Origin: Agrypnia vestita
Lineage: Eukaryota; Arthropoda; Insecta; Trichoptera; Phryganeidae
Direction of reading: 5' to 3'
DNA: 64,000 nucleotides
Assembly (NCBI GenBank): GCA_016648135.1
Contig: JADDOH010023184.1
Location: forward strand, 1 to 64,000
Position numbers and translations under genes: made by a program. The notes beneath the pieces were generated by a model, which was not told the DNA's origin, did not search any database, and worked only from the letters and a program-made list of their open reading frames with translations. This document shows, in pieces, positions 12,501 to 27,500 of the stretch (its first letter is position 1; the number at the start of each line of letters is the position of its first letter).

Positions 12501-15500
12501 GCGATATGTTCCGCCTCCCGGGATGTCCCCGTTGGTGGAGTGTCTGATGCCTCAACAGACCCTAGGCTTGGATCCCTGCTCTTACTTTGGCAACCTGAAC
12601 AAATGTGTGCTTGCTGGGCCATGGCTGGTGGAAGACGATACTGCTTTTGTACCTACGCCGGTTGACACTGCTATGGTTAGTGTTGTGATTATTTTTTTGT
12701 ATTGGCAGCATGGAAACTATAAAAGATGTGTGCAAATGTATTACAGAGGAATATCTAAACTATGAACTCTGTATTTAGTATGTTTACAGAGATATTCACA
12801 TAATTAGAGACAACGTCAACTCAACCTGAGAAAGATTAATTTTTTTTAATTCTGTATCAATATTATCTTAAGACATCCTACGAAACTATATATGCAGTTT
12901 GTCTGTAGGAACAATTTGCATACTTACACAATCATATTATTATATAATATTCACATTTCATTATAATTTTTTTTAGCATTTTAAATTTTTTTTTTCCTGT
13001 TTAGTTTTTTAGTCCATCTGATATTTTGTTAAATAGTCTTGGTATTATGTATTTTTTTGTTTGGTCTCCGTAAAAGTTGTTAGATTTTTTGTTTCTTATT
13101 TTTATTTTGTGTTGTTTCTTATTGTTATTTAATTTGTGGTTAAAAAAAGTGTATTCTTGTTAATTATATAAATAATGTTACTACAAAGTCATTTTGCAGT
13201 TATTGAAAAAGAAAATGATTATTTGAGGGAAAATTAAAAACATGGTAGGATGCAGGCGATGAAGCATCCTTATTAATAACCCGAACCAGTTGCTGCACTG
13301 TGTGATATTGTGTGGACAAAAATTTTAATGCAAAGTAACAAATTGTGATTCCTCCATTCCGTGCATTACATACACAATTATTTTTACACATAATATGTAC
13401 CTACTATGTATTTAAATTAACCAATGTTAATATTTTAGATTACATTGGCCTCATACGTCGAGCAAATTCGTGACAAGTTGGCTGAAAATATTCACGAAAT
13501 GTGGGCTATGAATAAGGTAAGTTTATTTAACTTTAACTTTAATAAATTGTATTTATCATTTTAATTCGTACGAATGAAAGAATTTCTTCAAGTTTTTGAT
13601 AATTTTATTTGACTTGTATCAAAGACAACATTTTTTTATCCCACTTCAGTGCATACCTATTCGAATGGGTAATTTAACAATTTATATAACAATAAACAAA
13701 AACTTATACTGAAAAATTAACTATCGAAAATTCTTGATGAAATGATATTTGTATTTACTTCATTTTTTTAGATTGAAGCGGGATGGAGCTATGGAGACAG
13801 GAGAGAAGATATGCACAAAATCCACCCTTGCCTGGTACAGTTCGATAAATTACCTTCAGCAGAGAAGAAATACGACAGTCAACTGGCCGTGCAGACTCTC
13901 AAGTAAGTATTCATTTACTATTTCGTACATTTGCATTTGACCATTCCTTGAAATAGATAAATATACAATACATATATACATGATTATAAAAGCCAGTATC
14001 CACAGCAACACAATTGTCACATTGAGATGTAAAATATATTTATAAATAAGTTGTAGTTAGATTGGAAGATCCTTTCCTTCATATACACCTACATATATAT
14101 TGTGATTAAAAAACTCGCACCTTAATATTCTAGAACCATTCTGGCCCTCGGCTACTACATAAGTTTGGACAAGCCACCGTCACGTATAAAGAACGTCCGT
14201 CTTCCCCATGAACCGTTCATGCAGTCCAACGGTTACAAGCCCGCGCCCCTAGATCTCTCTGCAGTTTCCTTGTCGCCCAAGATGGAAGAGCTGGTAGACC
14301 AGTTGGCTGAAAACACCCACAACTTGTGGGCCAAGGAGCGCATACAACAAGGGTGGACTTATGGCCTGAATGAGGTTTGTGTAAACGTGTAATTGATATA
14401 AAGTGGTTGTTTTACAAATTTTATTATTTGAAAATTTAGGTGATAAAATTGAATAAAGTTACATGTGTGTACATTTGAAAAGAATAAAGGTGTGTGCAGT
14501 ACACCAAAAGCAACAATATCCAAAAAAAAATTAATGCAGTCATCGAGGATTACTAATTTATAATGTACTGAATTCGAGATTTTATTTATTTATTTAATGG
14601 TTCACAAACGATGAAAAACACACAACATGATATGGATAATACAATTATAATTCAATTAGTTATGTGAACACGGCTAACATACAGATAAAATAAAGGCTAA
14701 AACATACAAGAAAGAACAGAGAAAAGTGATGTTGTAGAGTGACGTTGAATAAAGAGACTAAACAGCTAATTTCACAAGTTTGGTAATAGTTCTCTTATAT
14801 TCGTCAAAGACGACGTTATGGATATTTTCTATTTTGTCGTATTCTAGATAACATTCTAGATAAAGAATTAAAGTGGGCCATATTGTTATTGTAAGTTGAA
14901 AGAGAAAATGTATTATATGTCCTAAGTCGGCGACTAGGAACACTCAAAGTTATGTTTTCTATACAAAATTCTGAATCAATATTGCCGTGTTTTATATTAT
15001 ATAGGTATATTAACTCAGCAATTAGTCTTCTATCTTCCACTTTGTCTACATGAAAATATTCTAAGCGCTCTTGATAAGATACTAAAGTCCTGTCCAGATT
15101 ACACTTAAATGATTTTGAAAGGGATAGATACATAAAATCTAGATTTCAGTACATTAAAATAATTTTAGTACATTTAAAATAGTGATCCTCGGTGACTGCA
15201 TTCAAAACATTTTTTTGATTTTTTGGATATCGCTGCCATTGCTTTTATATCTCACATATGGAACTAGTGGTAGTTTTAATTTGAATCCTCCAAATTTGTA
15301 GATTGTGAACTATTTACTACATTACTACGCTACATTATTTATTTGATTTAATTTATTTCAAAGGATGCTGAAATGAGAAGATCTCCCCACCTTGTCCCAT
15401 ATTCAAAGGTGGATGATGCCATTAAAAAAGCAAACAGGGACACAGCATCGGAAACTGTCAGAACACTTCTTGTCTATGGTTATATGCTGGATCCACCTAC

Positions 15501-18500
15501 CGGAGAACAGCATGAGGGTGAGTATTTTATAAACCAAACCTATTTTTCCACACTTGGACATATGTACATCCAACTTATGTATGGTTTTGCTCATCTTATT
15601 TTTTATCTAAGAGTGGTATTTGGTTTATTTTTCAAAATCAAATATAGTTTGTTGTCTTCTTAATGAAAGCCATGTTTACTTGAAATTATAACTTTTGTTT
15701 AATTCTGTTATATTATAAACAATAATTGAAAATGCGATGAAAGTGCTTAAATTACTACTGTCTTATCTAAATTGAATAAATTAAAAATAATAAATTTACT
15801 AGGAAATGGAATTTTTATGTTTGCTGTAATTTGTCATAATTTATCAGTACCATCTTACAATACACTCAGTACTAAAATTATCCATTGAATGTAACGTATA
15901 TAACAACATTTTACACACTTTCAATAGACGAAATCTTGAACTTACGATGAGTAAAACTGCATTTTTGTAGTACTCTTAAATTTCACATTCTTTTTAATTT
16001 TGTTATTAGTGCTGATACTAAATGGAATACCGTGAAATAAAAATCTTACACAATATTACATTTATATTTTAGTCCCCAGAAAAGGGTAAGATCAGGGTTT
16101 CTCCGTAAATATCTACATCTTATTTTCGGTTTCAGAGATAGAAAATATATTTTCTTTAATGTTAACACTTGTGCTCTCGTACTCCAGCTCTTCTGGCGGA
16201 AGCATCCAGACTAAAGCAAGCTGCCTTCAGGACTTACAGGGCGGAGAAAACCTACGCTGTTTCTTCTGGAAAGTGGTACTTTGAGTTTGAAATCCTCACC
16301 GCTGGTCCCATGAGGGTAAGTTAAATATTTGTGTTTGATACTTGCAAGCTTTTCAAAAAAAATGACAAAACAGTTTTAGCTTTAGGATGCCTGTAAAAGG
16401 ATAATTAGAATGCTCATTATTCATAATTGTGAATAACTTAAACTTTGTTTGCGTTTTAGAGCTTTCTGATTGAATTCATTCGTTTCAAAACTGTCAAACT
16501 TAAAACCTCAAAATTGCCGGCATTACAATGTTACATACATAACTGTCAAGATGTAGAAATAACAATATTGCTTAGTTCAGAATACGGCCGTCTGTTATGA
16601 ATAAAATTTAAAAAATGCATCTAATGTAAAAAAATATGTTTTGTTAACTAAGAGATTTAAATGTACATATTTAACTGTAATTTCGGATATTTTATACACA
16701 CCGTATGTATTACCGAGAAGCGAATCTCGACGTTTTGTTGGATACTTATCCAACGTCATCAAGAGGACGACCTTTACCCGCGGAGGTGGAGGTTGGATTT
16801 AAATGTGTAACTAAAAGATTTAAATATGCAAGAGGGTAAATTCTTCCACTGTGACTCTTTTCCCTCTCCTAAAGAACGGGTTTAGTTAATCTATGTACAT
16901 TTTTATATTCTGTGATATCCATATACCTTTAGTGAATTCTAATGTAAGTCTTGCCAAAAAAGATGATAAAATTGAAATCATAGTGTGGCAGGATTTTTCA
17001 TTTCTTTCAAATTTAAAACATGTCAAAAAACTGTTTTACTGCGTTTCTGACACCTGCAAAAAGTGAAGTACCTATATATTTATTTAAACAATGACATTGA
17101 CAAGTTCTTCATTGATCCATTGCGATTAAGTAATATTGGGTTGAGTTCGAAATAGGACCTTCATATTCTAGTGTGTGAGCTTACATATGTGATTAATTTT
17201 ATAAATTATTTCTTCAGGTCGGTTGGGCTCACGCAGACTGTCACCCGGGCCTGATGTTGGGTCAAGATGAGAGCTCCTGGGCGTTTGACGGTTATAATGT
17301 AAGTCTTTTATTTTCAGTCAATTTTATTGTGGGAAAATTAAAATTTTATATCCTATCAGTGTGGATCTGCGTCACATTTGATTGATGTCAGCGATAGAGA
17401 AAGAAGATGAGAGGCAAGCTGTTGGCAGTGATTAGTTAATCTCTGTCTTAAAATGATTCTGATTTTTAGGAGAAAAAAGAAAAATCATTCTTTAACATAT
17501 ATGAACTGATTCATTGAATGTACGAATTGATGATTCAGAGAAATAATTTTCTGGAACTGTATATGGATGCTGGATATACATATCTATCTTATCTTTCTTT
17601 AGAAAACAATATTTTTTTGCAATAGACTTCATATATGTAGATGGATTACTTTAATCTTTTGGGTATTGTGGGCATATGGATACTGCCAACCTACACTTTT
17701 TTTTCAAAAGTATGACCGATTTGGATTTACAAAAAATGTTGTGTCATCTATGGATAATTTATAATAATTTTTAAAGTTCTATGGAAAAGAAAAAGTTTAA
17801 AGCGGAAGCAATGGACAATAATAATTTTTAAATAATGATCTATAAATAATTGATAAATATAAATAACCAAAACAATGGGGGACTGCCATGTATTTCCCAC
17901 GTCCTACTGTCCCAGGAATACAAATTCCAATAATGAATACAAATGGTTGCGATATATCTTCAGGTTATTCCAAATGCTTGTGCCAGCCGACTCTTAACTA
18001 GTCTCGAATAATTATTTCCCGAGGGCTAGTGGAAGAAAGAGAGCGAGAGCTTGTGCTTCCTCCTTTTATACTCTTGGTAAAGTGTCCGGCCTGAGTATAC
18101 CACGGGGATGTCCGTATTCACAAAAACAGAATTTAAAATTTTATTTTATGAGTGCTCTGTTTAACCAACAACATAGTGATGTCGGTTCATTCAGCTGCCT
18201 GTCTCAACACAGATATTTCCAGTGAGACAGGCACAGTCCAACCAAAGTTTTATATATGAATTAAATAGAAATAAACAAATAAATAAATAAATTATATTGA
18301 CTGTTACGAGATTGCGTTCAGGTTTATTTTTGATTTTCACAACAGTAATTTGCAAAAGCAAGTCATCTTGTGAAAGTTAAACTAAAGGTATTGTGTGGTG
18401 TATCTAATGTTACTTTTCTTTAGCTTTAGCAGTATTAATAAGAGAATTTAAGGTTTGTGTCGTAATTTGAAAAGATCATTGATTTTTATGGTGTTTTCAA

Positions 18501-21500
18501 TTTATAATGTGCGAAATACAGGTTCAAAAAGAGCATGGAGGTTCCACGGATACATTTGGTGCCCAATTCAAGATAGGGGACATTGTCGGATGTTTCTTAG
18601 ATGTGACGGACCAAACCATTAGTGAGTCTAGTCCTGAAGACAGAGATACATTTCTAATTTCTGCCCGTTAGAACAATGTGTTGAAAATCCCCCTTTTGTT
18701 TTTGTATTATGTTGTTTGACAATTATCATTATGACTTATTAACGGATTGATTGCCATGGTAAAAATCTTTACTAAAAAATATAAAATTTTGCAGTGCAGA
18801 GATAAAACACTGTTTCACGAAAGCTCTGCATTTGAATAAATATTATTTAAACTCAGGTGTGTTTACGTTTATTGTACACAAATACCGTAATTTATTTTTA
18901 TTTTTTTTATTTGTATAGTAGGTACATTTAATACATATAATGATTTTTACAAAATAAATTACACTTATACTATTACATTTTAAATATTTTTTTATACTCA
19001 CCATAATGATCCGTTTCTTAACAAAGTCAACTACAATGTAACATATTTATCAGTATACAACAAAAATTAACTTTTTTTTTAGAACAAACTTTGAACAAAC
19101 CGATAGATAAACAATTTTGTGTCAGATATTAAACAAAATATGTATTCTTTTAAAAATTACAATAATATCAATGAAATTCAATGCTGAATGTGATCACATA
19201 CTTTTGTTTAGCTTTATAAATTGTTTATTTGGAATTTTAAATAAAAATCTTATTTTTCATCATAAGATATGATTTGTATTGTTATTTAATAACATGGATC
19301 AGTGAAGGTCCCATAAAAACAAAAAAATACATTTTAAATGTATTTGACTGAAATCATTTGCAGTTTAAATACAATCGTCTCATTTTCCATAGCTGTTTCA
19401 TTTTACAAAATCATCCCGTTCATCATCAATTTGTATTTTGTCGCTTCTTTCAGTCACTAGTTGTTCTTACATTTTTAACTTTTGAAATATTTTTCCTGTC
19501 GATCAATCCGTTAATATTAGGTTAAGAATTTATATATTTTTGTTATAATAATGTGTATCTTAACAAGTAATAAGTAATAATGGTTTACCCTCTATATTAT
19601 ATCCATGTGTAACAAAAATCTCTTCATTAATTTAATATTCGCAACATATAAACATAAATTGCCTCTCACAGCAAATAAACATTATGTAATTCACATTGAT
19701 CGGTAGCACCTCATAAATATTCGAGTCATATTGAACACTTTCCATTGTGATGGGTCATTTTGATCAGTTTGTTGCAATTTCAAACCGACGATTAGCTTTG
19801 TTATGTTTTGTATCTAACCAGGAGGAAAAGGTGTATTGCGGCGGTTTGGAGTCCTTCGGAAAGCAATGGACGGTCGGAGACGTTGTCGGAGTATTTTTAG
19901 ATTTGATCGACAAAACAATAAGTAAGAAATAAACGATTAACGCTTTGAACATGGCAGATTGCTTCGTCGCTTACTTCAGCTTTGAATCTGGCTTTTAGCT
20001 GCTGTTTGCTGGCTGTACAGAACATTTTAAATGATCATTTTTCATAGTATCAGTTTTATTTTTGCACTACAAGTTTATTATTTTACGTAGTAAAACCTTT
20101 AGAACAATCAAATTGATACCCCTATGTATATATTTTAATAATATCTAGGGTCTAGATTAGTCTAGATAGAATCTAGTTTCCGGTTGCAATGCCCACCTTC
20201 AACATAAGCTATTATAGCATATAGATTAGTACTACCTGTAGTACATACTTCACCAAAACACCACAATAGCTGCCATCTATGTTTTGTTATTACATCACAG
20301 GTTCTTTATTATTTTTTTGAATTTAAAAAATCCGATTTCCACCATGATACTTCAATCTGTATTTCATTTAATCTCGGGTTTCTCGTATATTTAAATAAAT
20401 ATGTAAAAATTCTGTTAAACTAGTCAGCAGCCTGTGATTGAAATTTTCCACAATACTACAGAATAACTCTTAAGCGATATATTATTTAAATATTATAAAT
20501 ACTATGAAAGGTGTCATATAAAATTGTCCTGCTGTACTCTTAACTAATTTCATGAAATATTATTTTGCATTTTGCTTTTCGTCATAACATTACTAGTGTC
20601 AATCCATTTGGCTGTCTGTCTTGCTTGTCGCTAGGATATTACCGTTACAAGAGCTTTGAAACTATTTTACCAAGATATTGTCGACAGAGTGTGCGTATGA
20701 TATTGTTGTCCAACATTTCTGAATACTTAACTGTATCCATCGCCAGGATTGATAAACACTGGGCTTTTTTAAATTAATGTCTGTCAAATCAAGATACCAA
20801 ATCGTTGCTTAGCCCTTACACTATCACTTAACAACTACTTAACAGTATTCCAAAGCCAACTGCGGATGGTAACTCACCTAAAGTGTCTCACAAAATGCAC
20901 ATTAAATTGTTTTCATTACAATATTTGCACAGCAAAATTATCGATTTATTTTCAAGTACATATTTATATGCATTCAAATATATTGTTATTGATTATGAAA
21001 ACAGATTAAAGCAATTATTAGTGATGGTTAAACCTTTATTTTAACTGGTTGCATATGGTACAGTTATTTGACATTTGTATTTGATTGTATTGATGATTGA
21101 TAACTGTTGTCTATACATAGTACAGTACCCGGCACTAAATATTACACATCGAGCTTTAGAAAGAGATAATCGGCTAGCTTTGGCTTCGTAGAGCGTTATC
21201 TTTGTCACTCACACCCATGTAACATTTTGTCGCTCGGCAGTAAATATTATATATCTGACTAAACTTCGATGTGTAATATTTACTGCCTAATAATACCAAT
21301 GGTTGCCCGTTGAATTGCGAAAAATCATTTGCCAACCATTGATACAATTGGATGCAAATTTTAAATAACGGTTAGTGTTTCACCGGTTAAAATTCCACCA
21401 CCAGCATTCGTTCACAGTATAACTTTAATATTTATTGAATATTTTTTTTACCGCGTCGACACATTAATAATTAATCTTTTAACAATTATTGCACATGCTT

Positions 21501-24500
21501 CAAAAATGCATGAATTGTTTTGGAATACTGTCTACATCAGCTTACCCACATTTGACCAACTTATATAAGCTTGAGGAGTCGTAATATATTTTGGTAGCGA
21601 GGAGGTAAGTTGGATTATTTCACAAATTGACAATTTTGCTTGCTTTTCTTCTGCACTTGGCAACAAGCTGTTCTATTATACTCTTTTCATGAAAATGTCT
21701 TCATGATTGGAAATAACAATCGCTTATGGCTTTTGCCTTTCCATTGAAAGTTTTGGAAAGTTTAAACATTACATTTGGTGAATGAAAAATAGTAATCTGG
21801 GCTCATATTAGGCTTCGTAATTAGTGAGCTTACGCTATTAGTTGTTCCAGGGTTAGTGGAAGAAACTTGGCAGCTGGGATCCATACTGACATACACGCAT
21901 GACTGACCATTGTGACAGGAGACATAAATGTTCTATGAAACAATTGTGATTGGATAATTGTCACAATGATTATTTAGTCTTTTGCTTGAGATGCACTTTT
22001 TAAAAGAATGAAATTGTTTTAATTATTAAGTTTTGCATTTAATTAGTCTTAGTAAACAGGGTGATTTTATTATAATAAATCAATTCTGAAATAACGGTAA
22101 TAGATAATTATATTAGATACATATGTATATGTATTAATTTTATGTACTTTGTTATCAAAGCGAGTGAGATGTTACTCTTTTAATTACGTAGCAATAAAAG
22201 ACGATTCCTGGAGATTACATTCATTGTCATTTTATCTCCATTTCTACTGCACTATTAGGATCGAATCAATCATATTAATTCATTTCGAGTAAAACACATT
22301 CAATATTATAACATCTGTTTCCCACAAATTAATAATATTGAGCTTTCAGTGATACATATAACCTTCATTACAGAGTTTCTAAACAATGCATCTATTCCAG
22401 TTTGTTTTTATTTCCTTGCTACCTATCCAAATTGTTATGTTCGGCTTCAGAATAATCGGCTTATATTAATATAATGTTGGAAATTTATTAGGGGAAACAA
22501 TAAAAAAGCTTTTAACGAAATTTGAGCTATTATTTCTTTTCACAGTTATTGTTTTTAAGAAGTTATCTACATATATGAGAATGTTCAGAATGTGGAGTGT
22601 TGTTAAGTTTGCTGGCTCGAGATGACAGTTAAAAACCCACATAATAGTTTCCCGTATATTTTTTGATGTAAATAAAATTAACTATCCTAACACGAATATC
22701 CTCTAGCGTAAAGTTAACATGTATTATAGTAAAGTAGTGTACAGTAATACCTCGTCTGACAATAGGGATACATTCTTTAAAATCAGGCGTATGCAGTGAG
22801 AATACTGAAGTATGGATTTTACATAAATATATATTAGGGAAAATTTATCTGACAGAACATTATGAAATATTAAAATTCAGTTTTTTTAGTTTTATAATAT
22901 TTGGCAAATTTCGCAATCGCATCGCAATTTTTTTTGTACCTTGAATTTTGAAGTAACGAGGTTTCGCCTAAATCAGAATATTTTTTTTTTTAGTTCAACG
23001 TTTTACAAAAAAATAAGTTAGAAATATTGAAAAAATGCAAACTTTGAAGTCGCATATCTCCATATTAGCTCATGGTGGCTTGAAAATTTTCGACTCATAA
23101 TTAAAGCAGAAATCTACCTGCAAAGTATTATGGACTAGCTCTGTTTCACCCTGTATAACACTTATAAAAATAAATTACTTTAAAAGAGTATGAAGCATTG
23201 CTTTGCTTTATTCTATATTTCTTTTTCCGTACAGCTTTGCACAAAATCATGATCATTCTCCGTTTAATGAATGAGACACTTTACTGAGACCGGATTGATT
23301 ATTCTGGCTCTTCCACATTGGTAAACTTGTCATTCAAATTTTCTTCTGTCAGTCATTGTACTATGGGGTCTTACTAATTGACTTTTGAAATTAAGATTCT
23401 TTGCATGTAAAATTACGGTAAAACTGACAAATCACAGACAAAACTTTTGAACCGCAGTATGTATACATATATTAACTTAGTTAAAATAATTACTCATTCA
23501 TTTGTCATCACTACATCTAAAAAAATCATAATTAGTTACATTATACCTAGGTATTATTTGCAGGGGTAATGTAAAACGAGGTATTACTGTATGTACATAT
23601 TAAAACGTTGCATTTAAAATAAAAACTATCCAAATAGAATAGCTCCAGTAATATTAATAATGTTTTCAATAGATAATAATTTTAATATGATATTTGCTTA
23701 TTATAAATGTGATACTTACCACAAGATAAATTTTTGATTTGGTATTTTTTCTTTATAAACTTTTTTAGTACATCACAATATGTACACCAACTTATGTATT
23801 TGTATTAAAAATTAGTGACTACTTCCAAACAATTCTTCAGATTTGTCAAAATTAGGTGTTAAAAATTATTTGCGAAAGCTATTTAAAAAAATTTCAGTAT
23901 TGAATTGAATTCAGCTTTTTTAAGAAGTCTTTTTGTAAATAGTATAAAAAAATTAGTGAATGCATTGGTTTTTTGTAAAATTTTGGAATAAAAACAATAA
24001 AGTTGTTCCGTATTTTAATCATTTTTGCGTGTTTAGGTTTTTCACTAAATGGAGAACTTCTCATGGATGCCTTGGGTGGCGAAACATCATTCGCTGATGT
24101 GCAGGGAGACAACTTTGTGCCGGCATGCACTTTGGGTGTTGGACAGCGAGCAAGGTAAGTTATTTAATTGTACATGTGTCCTGTTGTGAATTATTTCGAT
24201 GTTGAATTTTTACTATTTATTTTCATTTCTGATTTCAGGTTGACGTTTGGCCAAGATGTGAACACTCTAAAGTTTTTCACAACATGTGGTTTGCAAGAGG
24301 GCTACGAACCATTCTGCGTGTTAGTATAATATTTCCTCTTCCTGAATTACATAATCCTTCATTATATTACTCTAAGAATATACGGGATGCTATTGTGTTT
24401 TACATTGTCTTTATTGCCAGTAAAAGAAAACGCCAGCATAGCCTTTCCATCAAAACTAATAGTCGGAAGTCTCTCATACGTAGATTATTCTATTAAAAGA

Positions 24501-27500
24501 CTATTACTTATTGTGATTTGTTTATTTGTCCAATAGTTATTTAATAAGAAAAACTCAACATCTGCAGTTTCATGAATTATATGTTCAATCGTCAGAAAAC
24601 AATTTTGACTTCCTTTATTTCCGTAAAATCTAGCCTTTTTCCCCCTCTCTAAACACAAGCAGTTGTGTTTTCTTAGAGAGGTAGTACGTAAAATCTTTAT
24701 TGTACAACCATTAATACGTTCATCTAATTGAAGTATCCCAAAAAAATAAAAAAAGTCAAAAGTGACTTGTAAATTTTCATTCATCTTTCAATAATCACAT
24801 TATGAAAAATGCTTTATGTGATTAAAAGAAAATTGTAGAATGATGAATGTAATTGTTTTTATATTATTACAATGCAAAAAGTATTATATATATCAATGCC
24901 AAATTGACATTGACACTGTTGAAAGAAAAAATTGTCATAAACTAGCAAAAGTAAACGGCACAGAAACACAGTTTCATTTCAATATATGTACATATTAATT
25001 TATTTTGATCCATTTTCATTTTATCTATTATAGCAACATGAAACGCGCCGTCACTTATTGGTATACAAAAGATCAACCAATATTTGAGAATACTGAAGAC
25101 ATACCCGCTGCCAAGATAGATGTCACTAGGATTCCCGCTGGTTCAGGTAGGTCACTTGTTACTTTTACTAATAAATTAGGAATTAATCCTAGGACATTTG
25201 TTTTAAAAATGATTATCTTAAATGATGACTAGTTAGAAATCAAAGAACATTTCAGATTGATATAGCAAAATTAGTAATTAATAGAATCATGAAATAAAAG
25301 GGAAAAATCTTATTATATTATTTTTCAGATACACCACCTTGCATGAAAATCTCCCACAATACATTTGAGACAATGGAGAAGGCCAATTGGGAATTTTTAA
25401 GGCTGTCACTTCCTGTGATATGTCATTCGGAGTTCATAGAGTAAGTTAATAAAGCGTTAATTAATTATAAATTAATGCATCCTAGCAAAAATTGCCATTC
25501 TACTGTTGATGAGCTGTGATTGAGGTAATCTACCATGGTGGAGATGGCTTTTCAAAACATGATTGAGTGATTTGAATTTTAGTCATTAAAAAAATTGATT
25601 TAGCCTTTCTTTAACGGTGCTCTAAACTTAGTTGACATTGCCTCTAATTATGTGATTATCTCTGTAGATATACTAAATACAGAGTATATATTTTAGGTGT
25701 TCCTCCTTAATATATTTATGTGCTCAATAAAATAATTACAATATATAAGACACAACAAAATAAATGTTTTCTCCAAGAAACTGATGTTAATTTATCAATA
25801 TGTCTGTCTATTGTGCAGTGCGCCGGATCGTCGATTTTCGCTCTTTAGTAGCGGGTGTCACGTATCTCACGCGTCTTAATGCTGTTGTTTATGGTGATCA
25901 ATCTTTTTTTGATCACTTTTACACAATAATTGATAGATATATTCACTTATGTCATCTATTATTTTAATCAGGGTTCGAAAAAATCTGATTTTTATACTAA
26001 AACATCAAAAAATCGGTGTTTTGGATATAGGTATATCCGATAGATATAAAAAATTGGATATACGTAGGTATATTCAAACTTTTTTGCTCCTTTTTTGCAC
26101 ACATCGATTGATACAAACTTGAAATAATTAGAAAATTTTTTATTTTTATTTTGTACACGAATTATTATTTATTAAATAAATGAATTGCAATTTTTTTATT
26201 TTATACATGAATTATTATTTATTTAACAAATTAATTGCATACTGAAAAAAGATAAAATATGCAATTATTATATATAAGTTATAAAAGTTATTCTTTCTAT
26301 AATGTAGTGTTATGGATGTTTGTTTCATTGTGTGAAATATCAATATTTTTTTCAAGTATTTCGTTATTTTTTTGACAACCTTTTTTTGGCTGTCAAATTT
26401 TTTTTACCATACTAATCCCTTACAAGGCTGACTCTAGAGCCATCCGAGCCGGCAGCGCAATACTTATCGTTGATATAAAAACATACTCAAATCAAATAAA
26501 AAGAAGGCTAACAGAAATTATTATTTACCAGAGCATTAGAAACACTACACACATCACTGAAACGATAGAACTGAACTGCCATTCGAAATTCGAACTTAGT
26601 GTGTCGTTATATAGCGTATATAAAAAAATTACTTGTAGCACTTTTTAAAATACAACCAGCGCCATCTAGTAACGACTGCAGGTATTAAAAAAATAACCTG
26701 TGGTATTTAAAAAAAATTCAACTAGCGCCATCTATTAACGACCGCAGTAAGTTTTTTGGACATATATTAAAAATAAAAATTAAGCCATAAATATCGTGAT
26801 ATAAATCGAGATATATATCATGATAAACATCCTCGAACTCTGATTTTAATGATTACTGTAAGTAAAAAATGTAAAATATTCATATATCCAACTTAAAAAT
26901 GGAAAAAATTCTACATTTACCTACACTGAGTACAGCACCCTAATGCGCGTTCCAATTGTAGCACTATGAGGGAAGGTTAAATGAGACTGAATTATATTTG
27001 AAATAAAAATACTTTCACATTTTAGTGCTTGCAGTAGTCTATATTTTATCAAATGGTCTTGTTAACACTGTAAAAAAAAATGGTATTGTATTTCAGTGAA
27101 TCAGAGAAAGCGAGACGTTGGCAGGAGATTAAACAGAGGCAACACAGATTGATGGCCGAGGTTGAGCAGACCACACCGGCACATATAGACCATATCATGA
27201 AGAGTGGATTTACAATGAATGATATTAAAGGTACATTGCTATCCGATTTTTCAAACCTTGTAATCAATATCAATATTTGACCCACTTCGTGACCAAGAAT
27301 ATCTCTCTGAAATTTGGCAGAGAGACGTATTCCGGATGACAAGACAATAATTATTGATTAATTTTATAAAATCGTTGTTTTATCAGACATTGTGGCGTCC
27401 GTTGGTTTTATTGTAAAAGTGACGTTTGAGTTTTGAGGTTAATAACATTCGGAAAAGAATTTTTTTTTTAAATAAAATAACTCTTTGTATAACACCACTT

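Noticed and set aside
19922..24036. A third alternative version of exon 15
   Set aside because: I looked for a 100-base open segment with the GD-V-G-x-FLD pattern and splice sites; none seen.
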